Below are positions 33,288 through 42,415 of a stretch of DNA of 64,000 bases, one piece after another; positions within the stretch are counted from its first letter, which is position 1; every line of letters begins with the position of its first letter. Source of the DNA: DASVUS01 sp036388675 (GTDB taxonomy: Bacteria > Armatimonadota > Abditibacteriia > Abditibacteriales > Abditibacteriaceae); contig DASVRI010000033.1 of assembly GCA_036388675.1 (NCBI GenBank), forward strand, positions 298,306 through 362,305, written 5' to 3'. Position numbers and translations under genes: made by a program. The notes beneath the pieces are model-generated. The model was not told where the DNA came from, ran no database searches, and was given only the letters and a program-made list of their open reading frames with translations.

Positions 33288-35243
33288 ATGGCGCTTCTCC
33301 AACATATCAATTCACCGGCGGATTTGAAGAGGCTCAACATGAGCCAGTTGCCCGAAGTGGCAGCCGAACTCCGTCATTTCATAATCGACACTATCGCGTG
33401 CAACGGCGGACACTTCGGCGGGCCGCTGGGTGCCGTGGAAATCTGCGTCGCGCTGCACTATGTGCTCGATTCGCCCAAAGACAAAATCGTGTGGGACGTC
33501 GGCTACCAGGCCTACGCGCACAAGATTCTCACCGGGCGGCGTGACCAGTTCCACACCCTGCGCCAGCAGAACGGCATCGCGCCCTTTCCGCGCGTTGAAG
33601 AAAGCGAGCACGACACCACTAATCCCGGTCACGGCTCCACTTCAATTAGTGCCGCGCTGGGTTACGCCGTAGCACGCGACATGCGCGGCCTCAAAGGCAC
33701 CGACGAAACTGTGGTCGCCGTAATCGGTGATGGCTCGCTCGTGGGTGGACTGGCACTGGAAGGCTTGCACCAGGGCGGGCACACCGGCAGCGATCTCATC
33801 GTGTTGCTCAACGACAACGAGATGGGCATCTCGCACAACTATTCGAGCCTGGCGCGCTACCTGCGCCGCGTGCGCACCGACCCGGTTTATCGCCACACGC
33901 GCCAACACCTTGAAGACGTATTCAAGCGTCTGCCCGGCGGCGAGTTGGTCATCGAAGCCGGACACAAACTCCGCGCCAGCGTCAAGCACATGGTGGTGCC
34001 CGGCATGTGGTTCGAAGAATTGGGCTACCACTATCTTGGCCCCGTGAACGGCCACTCGCTGCCCGAAATGACGGCAGCACTAAAAACAGCACGTTCGCTG
34101 GGTGGCGCGGTGCTGATTCACTGCGTCACGACAAAAGGCAAAGGCTACGAAAAAGCCGAAGCCGCTTCGGGCCAGATCAAGTGGCACGCCGCCACGCCGG
34201 CCGATTTCAAGCTGGTGCCCAAAGCCGAGGCTGAAGTCGCCGCGCCGACTCCGCCGCCGAGCTACACCAATGTCTTCGCCAGTACTCTGATTGAACTGGC
34301 CGAGCGTGACGAGCGCGTTATTGGCATCACAGCCGCCATGCCCGGCGGCACCGGCATCGACAAGTTCATCGAAAAGTTCCCCGAGCGCGGCTTCGATGTC
34401 GGCATGACCGAAGAACACGCCGTGACGTTTGCTTCCGGCCTGGCGCTGGGCGGTATGCGGCCCGTTGTGGCGATTTACTCCACCTTCATGCAGCGCGCTT
34501 ACGACCAGATCATGCACGACGTGTGTCAGGTGCGTCACGGTTTGCCGGTGACATTCGCGCTTGATCGTGGCGGGCTGGTTGGTGAAGACGGCGCGACGCA
34601 CCAGGGCGTTTTCGACCTGAGTTACCTGCGCTCGATTCCGCACATGACCGTGATGGCGCCCAAAGACGAAGCCGAATTGCGCCTCATGCTGGCAACATGC
34701 GTGGCTCTCAACGGCCCGGCTGCGGTGCGTTACCCACGCGGCAACGGCGAAGGCGTGCCGATGGACGCGCCGCTCGAACCGCTGCCGGTCGGCAAAGGCG
34801 AAGTGGTGCGCGATACGGGACAAAAGACGCTGGAACTTGGCGTCATCTGCATCGGCCAGGTGGTGCAACCGGCGATGCAGGCGGCGGATGTGTTAATTGA
34901 AGAAGGCCGTCGCGTGGCGGTTGTGAACGCACGCTTCGTCAAGCCGCTGGATGTTGCACTCATCTGCGACATCGCGCGCCGCGCCAAGCGCCTGGTGACA
35001 GTCGAAGAAAACGTAGTGCAGGGCGGCTTCGGCTCGGCTGTGCTCGAAACGCTGCAACGCGAAGGCTTGCACGACGTGCCGGTCACAGTGGTCGGAGTGC
35101 CGGATGAATTTATTCATCACGCGGCGCAGAAAATCCAGCGCCGCGAATTGGGGCTCGATAAAGACGGTTTGCTGTACACCTTCCGCCGTGCTCTGCCGGC
35201 GCGCCAGAAAAAGACGACGGCGCAGCAGGAAGCCGCTTCCTGA
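33288..35243 (+). CDS. dxs: 1-deoxy-D-xylulose-5-phosphate synthase
   Basis: A 651-residue thiamine-diphosphate enzyme joining pyruvate and glyceraldehyde-3-phosphate in the first step of the MEP pathway. CNGGHFGGPLGAVEICVALHYVLDSPKDKIVWDVGYQAYAHKILTGRR, VVAVIGDGSLVGGLALEGL and IVLLNDNEMGISHN (ThDP and magnesium binding) form the first domain. MTEEHAVTFASGLALGG holds the catalytic Glu, and DRGGLVGEDGATHQGVFDLSYLRSIP follows. The usual DVGHQ reads DVGYQ and GHSSTS reads GHGSTS, so the His of the first motif is replaced by Tyr; DXS-like but divergent. AGGAAA precedes the ATG. Confidence 0.88.
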   Translation: MALLQHINSPADLKRLNMSQLPEVAAELRHFIIDTIACNGGHFGGPLGAVEICVALHYVLDSPKDKIVWDVGYQAYAHKILTGRRDQFHTLRQQNGIAPFPRVEESEHDTTNPGHGSTSISAALGYAVARDMRGLKGTDETVVAVIGDGSLVGGLALEGLHQGGHTGSDLIVLLNDNEMGISHNYSSLARYLRRVRTDPVYRHTRQHLEDVFKRLPGGELVIEAGHKLRASVKHMVVPGMWFEELGYHYLGPVNGHSLPEMTAALKTARSLGGAVLIHCVTTKGKGYEKAEAASGQIKWHAATPADFKLVPKAEAEVAAPTPPPSYTNVFASTLIELAERDERVIGITAAMPGGTGIDKFIEKFPERGFDVGMTEEHAVTFASGLALGGMRPVVAIYSTFMQRAYDQIMHDVCQVRHGLPVTFALDRGGLVGEDGATHQGVFDLSYLRSIPHMTVMAPKDEAELRLMLATCVALNGPAAVRYPRGNGEGVPMDAPLEPLPVGKGEVVRDTGQKTLELGVICIGQVVQPAMQAADVLIEEGRRVAVVNARFVKPLDVALICDIARRAKRLVTVEENVVQGGFGSAVLETLQREGLHDVPVTVVGVPDEFIHHAAQKIQRRELGLDKDGLLYTFRRALPARQKKTTAQQEAAS

Positions 35244-35282
35244 GTACTCGTCCGAGCTACGGCTTTCCCGAGTACTCGTCCG
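35242..35282. repeat. Two 13-bp direct repeats containing GAGTACTC
   Basis: GAGTACTCGTCCG occurs at 35242-35254, overlapping the dxs stop, and at 35270-35282. Both lie immediately upstream of the TPR gene promoter, and this is the closest pair of motif copies in the window. Confidence 0.85.
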
Positions 35283-35289
35283 TTTCGAA

Positions 35290-35295
35290 TATAAT
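35290..35295 (+). promoter_or_regulatory. -10 box TATAAT of the TPR gene
   Basis: A perfect TATAAT lies 18 bp before the ATG at 35314. The -35 region would fall in or next to the second GAGTACTC copy, and no TTGACA-like hexamer is seen there. Confidence 0.5.
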
Positions 35296-35313
35296 GTTTG
35301 CAAGTTTGAGTTG

Positions 35314-37191
35314 ATGAAACCAGAATTTCCCGAAGTCATGCGTAAGGTCACACCCATGAACAGAGATGTCGTAGCTCGTAACTCCATAGCGTATTCGGGC
35401 CAGATGCCCAACTCAAAGTTGGGCCTGGCCGTTCTCGCTGCCATCACGTGCTCGTTTGGCCTGCAAGCGCTGCGTGCCGAAGCGCAGGAAGCCGCCACGC
35501 CGCAAAACACTGCAACGGCAGCAAGCGGATCATCGACAACCACTGCGGCACCAACCACTGCGGCACCGACGGTTCCCGCACCTGATGCCACAGCCACAAC
35601 GCCCGCACCTACAACGACTGCACCCGCCACAGCGGTTCCAACGGTAGTTGCTCCGGCTCCGGCGCCGCTGTCTGAAGAATCGCGCTTGCAACAACAGACC
35701 GAACACTACAACAATGGTCTTGCTGCGCTAAAGAGCAACAATCTCGAAAGCGCTGCGGACCACTTTCAGAAAACGCTGGCCATCGCGCCCGATGATGCCA
35801 TGGCACGCATGCTGTTGGGCTATGTGCGCTTGAAGCAGGAAAAATATGAAGAGGCGCTGACGGCTTTGCAGCAGGCCGCGCTTTCCGGCGCCAGCCTGGA
35901 TGCTAAAACGCGCGCCATTATTCAGAACAACATTGGCATGGCCTACTGGAACAACAAACAGTTCCTGCTCGCCCTGCCCGCCTACGAACGCGCTCTGAAA
36001 CTTGATACCAACTACGCCGACGCGCGATATAACCTGGCGTTTGCGCTACTGACGCAGGGCCGTGCTAAAGATGCGGTGCCGCACTTCGACGTGCTGATTA
36101 AGAACAACCCGCGCGACCCGTTGTTGCACGATGGCCTGGGACAGGCCTACGAAAACCTCGGTCAATGGGGCAATGCCTTCGCCGCCTACCGCAAGGCGAT
36201 TGCGCTGGACCCGAAAGATTCGTCATACCCGCTCAACCTGGGCCTGGCGATTTTGCGCTCCGACCCGGATGGTGCCGTCGCCGGACGCCGCGAGAGCGCT
36301 GTAGGTTATCTGCGCGAAGCGGTGCGCCTCAATCCTGAATCCGCCCTGGCTTATCTCCATCTCGGTTTAACTTTTATCGAGAAGAAGCGCTGGCCCGAAG
36401 CGCAAAACGTGTTGCGTCAGTATGTCGCGCTACGCCCGGATGATTTCGTGGGGCAGTTCAACCTGGGGCTGGCTTATGACTATGATGCCAAGTTCGACGA
36501 TGCGCTGCGCGTCTACGAAACCGCCGCCCGATTGCAGCCAAACGATGCCCCGACGCACAACAATGTGGGCCGCATCTACCTCAAGCGCAAGAGAACGGAC
36601 GAGGCGATTGCCCAGTTCCGCGAAGCCTTGAAGATCGACCCGGACTTCATTGATGCACACAACAACCTGGGGCTGGCGCTCACCGAAAAAGGTGACGCAG
36701 CCGCCGCCACGGCGCAGTGGAAGGAACTCATAGCCAGTGCCAATCGCTTGCTCAAAGCCATGCCCAAGCCCGGCACTCCCGACGAAAAGCCGCGCGACCG
36801 CCGTCGCCGCAATGAAATTTTCACCCGCGTCATCGCGGCGCGTGCCGCACTGGCCGAAAATTATCTGCAAACCAGAATGTATGCCGATGCAGCGCTGGAA
36901 TACAAAAATCTGTTGGTTCTGGCGCCCAACAATGTGGCGGCCATGAGCAATCGCGGACTGGCGCTGTATAACACCAAAGAATATACCGAAGCGTTGAAAG
37001 TGTATGACGCCATCATCAGCCGCCAACCAAAAAACGCCATTGCGCACAACAATCGCGGCGTGGTGCTGGAAGCGCTCAATAACCGCACGGCTGCACTCGA
37101 CGCTTACAAAAAAGCCATCGAACTGCAACCCGATTACGCCGAAGCCAAGGCCAACCGCGACCGCCTGCTGGCCGGAACAACCGTTAGCTAA
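35314..37191 (+). CDS. Secreted or periplasmic TPR protein
   Basis: A 625-residue protein. The start at 35314 is the first in-frame ATG after the promoter. A hydrophobic segment (LGLAVLAAITCSFGLQALRAEA, about 30-52) looks like a signal peptide. A Thr/Ala/Pro-rich linker (about 55-120) and about ten TPR units follow, for example AHNNLGLALTEKGDAAAATAQWKELI and AKANRDRLLAG at the end. TPRs mediate protein contacts, and no enzymatic domain is present. It would sit in the periplasm, perhaps on a larger complex. The partner is unknown. The linker lies just where the protein leaves the membrane. Confidence 0.75.
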   Translation: MKPEFPEVMRKVTPMNRDVVARNSIAYSGQMPNSKLGLAVLAAITCSFGLQALRAEAQEAATPQNTATAASGSSTTTAAPTTAAPTVPAPDATATTPAPTTTAPATAVPTVVAPAPAPLSEESRLQQQTEHYNNGLAALKSNNLESAADHFQKTLAIAPDDAMARMLLGYVRLKQEKYEEALTALQQAALSGASLDAKTRAIIQNNIGMAYWNNKQFLLALPAYERALKLDTNYADARYNLAFALLTQGRAKDAVPHFDVLIKNNPRDPLLHDGLGQAYENLGQWGNAFAAYRKAIALDPKDSSYPLNLGLAILRSDPDGAVAGRRESAVGYLREAVRLNPESALAYLHLGLTFIEKKRWPEAQNVLRQYVALRPDDFVGQFNLGLAYDYDAKFDDALRVYETAARLQPNDAPTHNNVGRIYLKRKRTDEAIAQFREALKIDPDFIDAHNNLGLALTEKGDAAAATAQWKELIASANRLLKAMPKPGTPDEKPRDRRRRNEIFTRVIAARAALAENYLQTRMYADAALEYKNLLVLAPNNVAAMSNRGLALYNTKEYTEALKVYDAIISRQPKNAIAHNNRGVVLEALNNRTAALDAYKKAIELQPDYAEAKANRDRLLAGTTVS

Positions 37192-37208
37192 GTTCTCAGG
37201 TTTGAGGT

Positions 37209-37247
37209 TTTTAGTTTTGAGTTGAAGGCCCACACTCAAAACTAAAA
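37209..37247 (+). terminator. 14-bp hairpin after the TPR gene
   Basis: TTTTAGTTTTGAGT (37209-37222) and its reverse complement (37234-37247) enclose an 11-nt loop. The stem is AT-rich. A further partial copy of ACTCAAAACT follows before nadK, so slippage has probably duplicated part of it. A weak terminator is possible. Confidence 0.5.
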
Positions 37248-37267
37248 CTCAAAACTCAAAAACTATC

Positions 37268-38167
37268 ATGAAGAGCATCGGCATCTTCGCCGCGCCGTAT
37301 AAACCGCAAGCCATCGAACTGGCCGGGCATCTGCTGCGCATGGCGGAAACCGAGGGCGTCGCAGTGCGCTTGCAGGAATCGGCGGCGGGCGCGTTGCAAC
37401 GTCCCGATCTCATCTGCGCCGACGATCAACTTGCTGCCGCCGATGTTGTGGTCACTTTTAGTGGCGATGGTGGAGTACTCGGTGCGGCGCGCGCTGCGGC
37501 TCCCTACGGCACGCCGTTGCTGGCTGTCGACTTAGGCAGACTCGGGTTTTTGTCGAGTGTGCGCCCGTCCGAACTCGACCGCGCCTTTGCGATGCTGCTA
37601 CGCGACGAGTTCGAAGTCGAAGAGCGCATGATGCTGGACGCGCGCGTGCTGCGCCGCGACAAGACGGCGCCTGCCGACACGCCGCCGCTTGATGTGGGCG
37701 GCAGCATCGGCCTCAACGATGCCGTTGTTGCCAAGAGCCAACTCGCGCGCATTCTGCGCCTGTCGATTTTTGTCGATGGCGAACTGGTCGCCGCTGTGCG
37801 CGCTGATGGCTTAGTGATTTCAACGCCGACCGGCTCCACCGCTTACGCCCTGTCGGCAGGCGGCCCGATTGTCAATCCGGCGGTGCCTTTGCTGCTGATG
37901 TGCCCGATCTGCGCGCATTCGCTAACACAGCGCCCACTCGTGGCCGATCCCGACGAAATCGTGGAAGTGCTCACCGAATGGGAAGGCGAAGAAGTCTCTT
38001 CTTCCGAACTTGAAGCGATGCTCACTATCGACGGCCAGGTGGGCGTGAGCCTGCAAAGCGGAGATCGCATTCGTGTCGGTCGCGCCGAGTTGAAAACAAA
38101 ACTGCTCCGTTTACCCGGTGATAGCTTCTACGCGCGCCTGCGCGAAAAAATGCGCTGGGGCTTTTGA
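37268..38167 (+). CDS. nadK: NAD kinase
   Basis: A 299-residue NAD kinase of normal length. VVVTFSGDGGVLGAARAAAPYGTPLLAVDLGRLGFLSS holds the GGDG-type phosphate loop (here SGDGG) and the DLGRLGFLS motif. GLNDAVVAKS and ADGLVISTPTGSTAYALSAGGPIVNP form the NAD-binding core. It makes NADP from NAD and ATP or polyphosphate. The GAGTACTC copy at 37473 encodes the Val-Leu of the phosphate loop. A long repeat-derived spacer precedes the ATG. Confidence 0.96.
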   Translation: MKSIGIFAAPYKPQAIELAGHLLRMAETEGVAVRLQESAAGALQRPDLICADDQLAAADVVVTFSGDGGVLGAARAAAPYGTPLLAVDLGRLGFLSSVRPSELDRAFAMLLRDEFEVEERMMLDARVLRRDKTAPADTPPLDVGGSIGLNDAVVAKSQLARILRLSIFVDGELVAAVRADGLVISTPTGSTAYALSAGGPIVNPAVPLLLMCPICAHSLTQRPLVADPDEIVEVLTEWEGEEVSSSELEAMLTIDGQVGVSLQSGDRIRVGRAELKTKLLRLPGDSFYARLREKMRWGF

Positions 38168-38206
38168 CCGGAAACGTGTTAACCGGAAACGTGTTAACCG
38201 GAAACG
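38167..38206 (+). repeat. 15-bp tandem repeat, 2.7 copies
   Basis: ACCGGAAACGTGTTA is repeated at 38167-38181 and 38182-38196, with a partial third copy to 38206. The first copy overlaps the nadK stop region. Confidence 0.85.
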
Positions 38207-38325
38207 AGCACTCACAGGCAGGGAAGTGCCGGTCTCCAGCACCACTGGCATCGCAGTTGCCACAAAAGCGGCCCTGAAGTAGAAACCTTAGTGACGGGCA
38301 CGATTGATATTGAGAAGGAAATAGC

Positions 38326-38703
38326 ATGAAGCCACGGGTGCTGTTGGTGGAAGATGACGCGGATATACGAGTTCTTTTTGGGCTGGCGTTCCGCGAGGCC
38401 GGTTTTTCGGTGCAGGAAGCGACGGACGGCCTGGAAGCTATTGCGGCCCTGCAACTCGATATTTTCGATGCCATCGTGCTCGACCTGTCGATGCCCCGCG
38501 TCGATGGCGTTTCGGCTCTCGACACTTTTAAGATCATGCGTAACGGCGCCGATGTGCCGGTCATCACGGTAACGGCCCTGGACGATCCGGCTATCGAGAA
38601 GCGTGCCCTCGAAGGCGGCGCCGCCGTGTTCCTGCGCAAGCCGGTCACGCCACAGCAAATCGTGGACGCCGTGCGCGAGCAAATCGCCATCAGGGGCAAG
38701 TGA
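38326..38703 (+). CDS. CheY-like single-domain response regulator
   Basis: A 125-residue receiver domain with all key residues: VEDD (acid pair), IVLDLSMP (phospho-acceptor Asp), VTVTAL (Thr) and LRKPVTP (Lys-Pro). AAGGAA is well placed before the ATG. No output domain or kinase is adjacent, so it signals through protein contacts with an unlinked partner. Confidence 0.88.
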   Translation: MKPRVLLVEDDADIRVLFGLAFREAGFSVQEATDGLEAIAALQLDIFDAIVLDLSMPRVDGVSALDTFKIMRNGADVPVITVTALDDPAIEKRALEGGAAVFLRKPVTPQQIVDAVREQIAIRGK

Positions 38704-38712
38704 AGTAGCGCC

Positions 38713-39648
38713 CTAGCCGCCTGCTATCTGCTGCACCGCTTCACTCCAGTGCGGATAACGAAAGACAAATCCCGATTGCAGCAGCTTGCGCGGCACCACG
38801 CGACGGCTCTTGAGCAATAGCTCGGTTTCGGTTCCCAGCACAGCGGCACCAATTTCCAGCATCCACTTCGCAGCCGGAAGTCCTATCGGGCGGCGGAATG
38901 CCCGACGTAACAGGCGCATAAATTCCGCATTGGGCAGAGGGTGAGGCGCGGCGCAATTCACCGGGCCGCTGAGCGCCTCACACCTTAAAATCCATTCGAC
39001 GGCGCGGGCGAAATCTTCTTCGTGAATCCAGCTTACATACTGATTGCCCTTGCCGGTTGTGCCGCCTAAACCTCTGGTTGCCAGAGTGCGAAACGCATCC
39101 ATCACGCCACCCTTGTGACGACCGAATACCATGGCCGAGCGCAGAGCCACTTTGCGCGTGTGCGGTGCCGCCGCTTCATCGAGTACTCGTTCCCACTGCC
39201 GGCACACATCAACCGAAAAGCCGCTGCCAATTTCGCCGCTGGCTTCGTCCATGTCGCGGTCGAGAGCGTGCCGGTAAATCGTGGCCGAACTGGAGTTGAT
39301 CCACACCGCCGGCGGCCTGGCACAGGCGGCAATCGCCTCGCCAATGACGCGCGTTGAGCGCAAGCGCGAATCGTAAATCTCCGCTTTATTCTTTTCGTTG
39401 TAACGGCAGTTGACGCTACGACCCGCAAGGTTGATAACAGCCGTAGCGCTTTCGAAACCCTCGGCCCAATCGCCGATTGTTGCTCCGTCCCACTGACAAT
39501 AACGCACTCCTGATTCGTCTTGGTGCGGCTGGCGCGCCAAAATCACAACAGCATAATTGCGCTGCGTGAAATGCGAACTCAGCACGCGCCCCAGATAACC
39601 GGCGCCGCCGGGAATGACAATGGTGCCGCTCGTGTGCTGCGTATTCAT
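38713..39648 (-). CDS. TIGR01777/SDR39U1-type NAD-dependent epimerase-like protein
   Basis: A 311-residue extended short-chain dehydrogenase. The start at 39648 has GGAGGC upstream; the open frame further up is not used. IVIPGGAGYLGRVLSSHF is the nucleotide loop. VINLAGRSVNCRYNEKNKAEIYDSRLRSTR is the family signature, and INSSSATIYRH holds the Ser-x-x-Tyr active-site pattern. YVSWIHEEDFARAVEW and a C-terminal DUF1731-like end (LPAAKWMLEIGAAVLGTETELLLKSRRVVPRKLLQSGFVFRYP) confirm it. The physiological substrate of this family is unknown. Confidence 0.9.
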   Translation of the reverse strand: MNTQHTSGTIVIPGGAGYLGRVLSSHFTQRNYAVVILARQPHQDESGVRYCQWDGATIGDWAEGFESATAVINLAGRSVNCRYNEKNKAEIYDSRLRSTRVIGEAIAACARPPAVWINSSSATIYRHALDRDMDEASGEIGSGFSVDVCRQWERVLDEAAAPHTRKVALRSAMVFGRHKGGVMDAFRTLATRGLGGTTGKGNQYVSWIHEEDFARAVEWILRCEALSGPVNCAAPHPLPNAEFMRLLRRAFRRPIGLPAAKWMLEIGAAVLGTETELLLKSRRVVPRKLLQSGFVFRYPHWSEAVQQIAGG

Positions 39649-39760
39649 CGGCAACGCCTCCGTAAATAGTATGGCTCTGCTTGGAAGTCTAACCGGCAGC
39701 GGCACTTGATATACTGAGTACTCGATTAGTCTGCTGAACATTCTTCCACGCCCTTTTCCT

Positions 39761-41578
39761 ATGTTGCTTGAGCTACGCATTTTTAACCTGGCTTTGATTG
39801 AACGCGCCGAAATTGTGTGCGGCCCCGGCTTCAACATTTTGACGGGCGAAACGGGCGCCGGAAAGTCGATTCTTATCCACGCGCTGGGTCTCTTGGTCGG
39901 AGAGCGCGCCACCGCCGATCAGGTCGGAAAAATGGGTGCTGAGGATGGCACGGCGCGGGCGCGCGTCGAGGGCGCCTTCGATTTATCACATGCACCGCGT
40001 GCTCTCGAATACTTGAAGGAACAAGACTTTCCTGTTGAAGACAATCAGTTGCTGGTGATGCGCGAAGTCACGTCCGACGGGCGCAGCCGCGTGCGCATCA
40101 ACGGCCAGATGGCAACGGCCACGACACTGCGCGAACTGGGCAACCTGCTGGTCGATTTGCACGGCCAACACGAGCACCAGCTTCTGTTGCGCGCCGACAC
40201 ACACATGCAGTTTTTGGACGAGTTCGGCGGCGCAGCGCACGCCCAGTTGCAGGAAGCCACGCGCAACGCTTATGCGGAATGGCGCGCCGCGCAGCGTCGT
40301 TTCGATGACCTCACGGCCAACGAGCAGCAGCGCGCGCAGCGCCTGGACATGTTGCAGTTTCAGGCGCAGGAAATTGATGCCGTGGCACCCGAAGCCGGCG
40401 AGGACGCGCAACTGGTGGATGAGCGCGCGCGCCTGATGAACAGTGAGAAACTTCGTGCCGCCGCCGCGCTGTGCCGCGACGCTCTGCTGGGCGCGGATGA
40501 AGCCGGCGCGAGTACTCTATTATCGCAGGCGTTGCGTGCCGCGCGCGAAATCGAAGCGGTGGACGGCAGCGTTGCCGAGTGGGTGCAGGAACTGCAAAGC
40601 GCCATTTATGAAATTGAAGATGCCGCTGCTGAAGCGCGTCGCTATGCCGATTCGCTGGACGCCGACCCTCTGCGTTTGGAAGAAATCGAAACACGTCTCC
40701 ATCGCCTCACGCGATTAAAGCGCAAATACGGCGACAGCATTGAACAAGTGCTCGCCTATCGTGCGGAAATTGAAGAGGAACTGGCGCGCCTCAATGTCTC
40801 GGAAGAAGAACTGGCTGGGTTGCGCGCCGTGACCGAAGCACAGCGCAAGAAGTTTCTTGAAGCGGCAGGGAAGTTGTCACAGGCGCGGCGCGCCCTGGCG
40901 CAACGGTTTGAAGCCCAGGTCGTGAGTCATCTGCAAACTCTGGCGATGGAGCGGGCGCGCCTCGAAGTCGGCTTCCAAAGCGATGAGACCGGTTCTGCCG
41001 AAGGTATTGATCGCGTGGAGTTTTTGTTTTGCGCCAATCCGGGACAGCCGCTGCGGCCCCTGGCACGCATTGCTTCGGGCGGAGAAATCTCGCGTGTCAT
41101 GCTGGCGTTGCGCTCGGCTTTGTTCGCGCCTACGGGCGACGACCCGGCGGCTGGCGTTATTCCTGTGCTGGTTTTCGACGAAGTCGATACCGGCATAGGT
41201 GGCGTTACAGCCGAAGCCGTCGGCGAGAAGATGCGTGAACTGGCGCGTGGATTTCAAGTGTTTTGCGTAACGCACCTGCCACAGATCGCGCGCCGCGCCG
41301 ACAGCCACTATCGAGTACTCAAGGAAAGCGATGAAGCCCAGACGCGCGTTTCCGTGACACGCCTTGAAGGTGAAGAACGCGTGCGCGAACTGGCGCGCAT
41401 GATGGGCCGCGAAAGCGAAACCACGCTGCAACACGCACGCGAGTTGCTGAACAATGCCAACGGCAGCGCGAGTACTCGAAACGGCAGTGCGGGCAACGGC
41501 GCGGCTTCAAACGGCAGTGGCAACGGCAGTGCCGCTTCCGCCAAGCCTCGCGCCAAAAAATCAAAGTCGTCTCCATAA
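39761..41578 (+). CDS. recN: DNA repair protein RecN
   Basis: A 605-residue SMC-like ATPase. The N-terminal MLLELRIFNLALIERAEIVCGPGFNILTGETGAGKSILIHAL holds Walker A. A long coiled coil follows (about 150-370). RIASGGEISRVMLAL is the ABC signature, and VLVFDEVDTGIGG is Walker B. An additional Asn/Gly/Ser-rich tail (about 570-605) is encoded by repeats of AACGGCAGTG and carries a GAGTACTC. RecN acts early in double-strand-break repair. Its presence near nadK is typical of the Firmicutes-type gene string. TATACT near 39711 is a possible promoter. Confidence 0.95.
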   Translation: MLLELRIFNLALIERAEIVCGPGFNILTGETGAGKSILIHALGLLVGERATADQVGKMGAEDGTARARVEGAFDLSHAPRALEYLKEQDFPVEDNQLLVMREVTSDGRSRVRINGQMATATTLRELGNLLVDLHGQHEHQLLLRADTHMQFLDEFGGAAHAQLQEATRNAYAEWRAAQRRFDDLTANEQQRAQRLDMLQFQAQEIDAVAPEAGEDAQLVDERARLMNSEKLRAAAALCRDALLGADEAGASTLLSQALRAAREIEAVDGSVAEWVQELQSAIYEIEDAAAEARRYADSLDADPLRLEEIETRLHRLTRLKRKYGDSIEQVLAYRAEIEEELARLNVSEEELAGLRAVTEAQRKKFLEAAGKLSQARRALAQRFEAQVVSHLQTLAMERARLEVGFQSDETGSAEGIDRVEFLFCANPGQPLRPLARIASGGEISRVMLALRSALFAPTGDDPAAGVIPVLVFDEVDTGIGGVTAEAVGEKMRELARGFQVFCVTHLPQIARRADSHYRVLKESDEAQTRVSVTRLEGEERVRELARMMGRESETTLQHARELLNNANGSASTRNGSAGNGAASNGSGNGSAASAKPRAKKSKSSP

Positions 41579-41619
41579 CTATTCGTCGCCGGTTATTTCG
41601 ATTATCAAGGTTGAACGCT

Positions 41620-42198
41620 ATGGTCTATGCTGGTTTCTGGCCCCGGTTTTGTGCCGGTTTTATAGATTTTCTGGTGTTCCTGCCATTTCTAATTGCGAAC
41701 CTGTGGCTGGGCTCGCTTTCCAAGACTCTGGCAATACTCTTCGTTGTGCCCACAAGCATTTTCTATGTAGCTTATGAAGTCTATTTCCACGGACGATTTG
41801 GACAGACGCTTGGGAAACGAGCGGTCGGAATTCGGGTCGTAACACAGGAAGGAACTCCCATATCGTGGAACCAAGCCCTGGTGCGCAGCTCGGTCAGCAT
41901 TGTGTTCTCATTGCTGACGATGGCGGCTTCGCTCATCGCTTACCTCCACTTTCCTTATGCGCAATACAACGCTTTGGGATGGTGGCAACGGCAGACTAAA
42001 CTTGCAGATTTCTTTCCTTCTTGGGGCCATACCGTTTCGACAGCTTCGAGCATTTGGAGCTGGAGCGAAGTGCTGGTGGTTTTGTTCAACAAGAAGAAAC
42101 GAGCACTACACGACTTCATGGCAGGTACAGTTGTCATAGAGGTAAAGAGAGAAGTATCCACGCAACCACAAGCGCCCATCCCCAACCCCAGCGGCTGA
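41620..42198 (+). CDS. RDD family membrane protein
   Basis: A 192-residue protein. The start at ATG 41620 is preferred over TTG 41611. GFWPRFCAGFIDFLVFLPFLIAN has the Arg and Asp of the RDD motif in the first helix, and HGRFGQTLGKRAVGIRVVTQEGTPISWNQALVRSSV is the diagnostic loop. LFNKKKRALHDFMAGTVVI ends the fold with the second Asp. Three to four membrane helices are visible. The function is unknown for most members; ion exchange has been proposed. It looks slightly more AT-rich than its neighbours. Confidence 0.85.
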   Translation: MVYAGFWPRFCAGFIDFLVFLPFLIANLWLGSLSKTLAILFVVPTSIFYVAYEVYFHGRFGQTLGKRAVGIRVVTQEGTPISWNQALVRSSVSIVFSLLTMAASLIAYLHFPYAQYNALGWWQRQTKLADFFPSWGHTVSTASSIWSWSEVLVVLFNKKKRALHDFMAGTVVIEVKREVSTQPQAPIPNPSG

Positions 42199-42415
42199 AC
42201 AGCGCAGCCGACCAAGTTTTTGTGACCCGGTTGCTACACACCAGAAACTACGGGCATCCTTTCTTGTCTTAGCATCGTCACGCGGCTGCGGTTTGCTCTT
42301 TGCCGCGCCGCCGATTACAATATCAGCATCACCACACCACTACACGATTTCCACCGGCCACTATACTGAACTTGTCTTCTCGCGTCCGGCAGGTGAAATC
42401 GAAGGGAGAAAGCCA

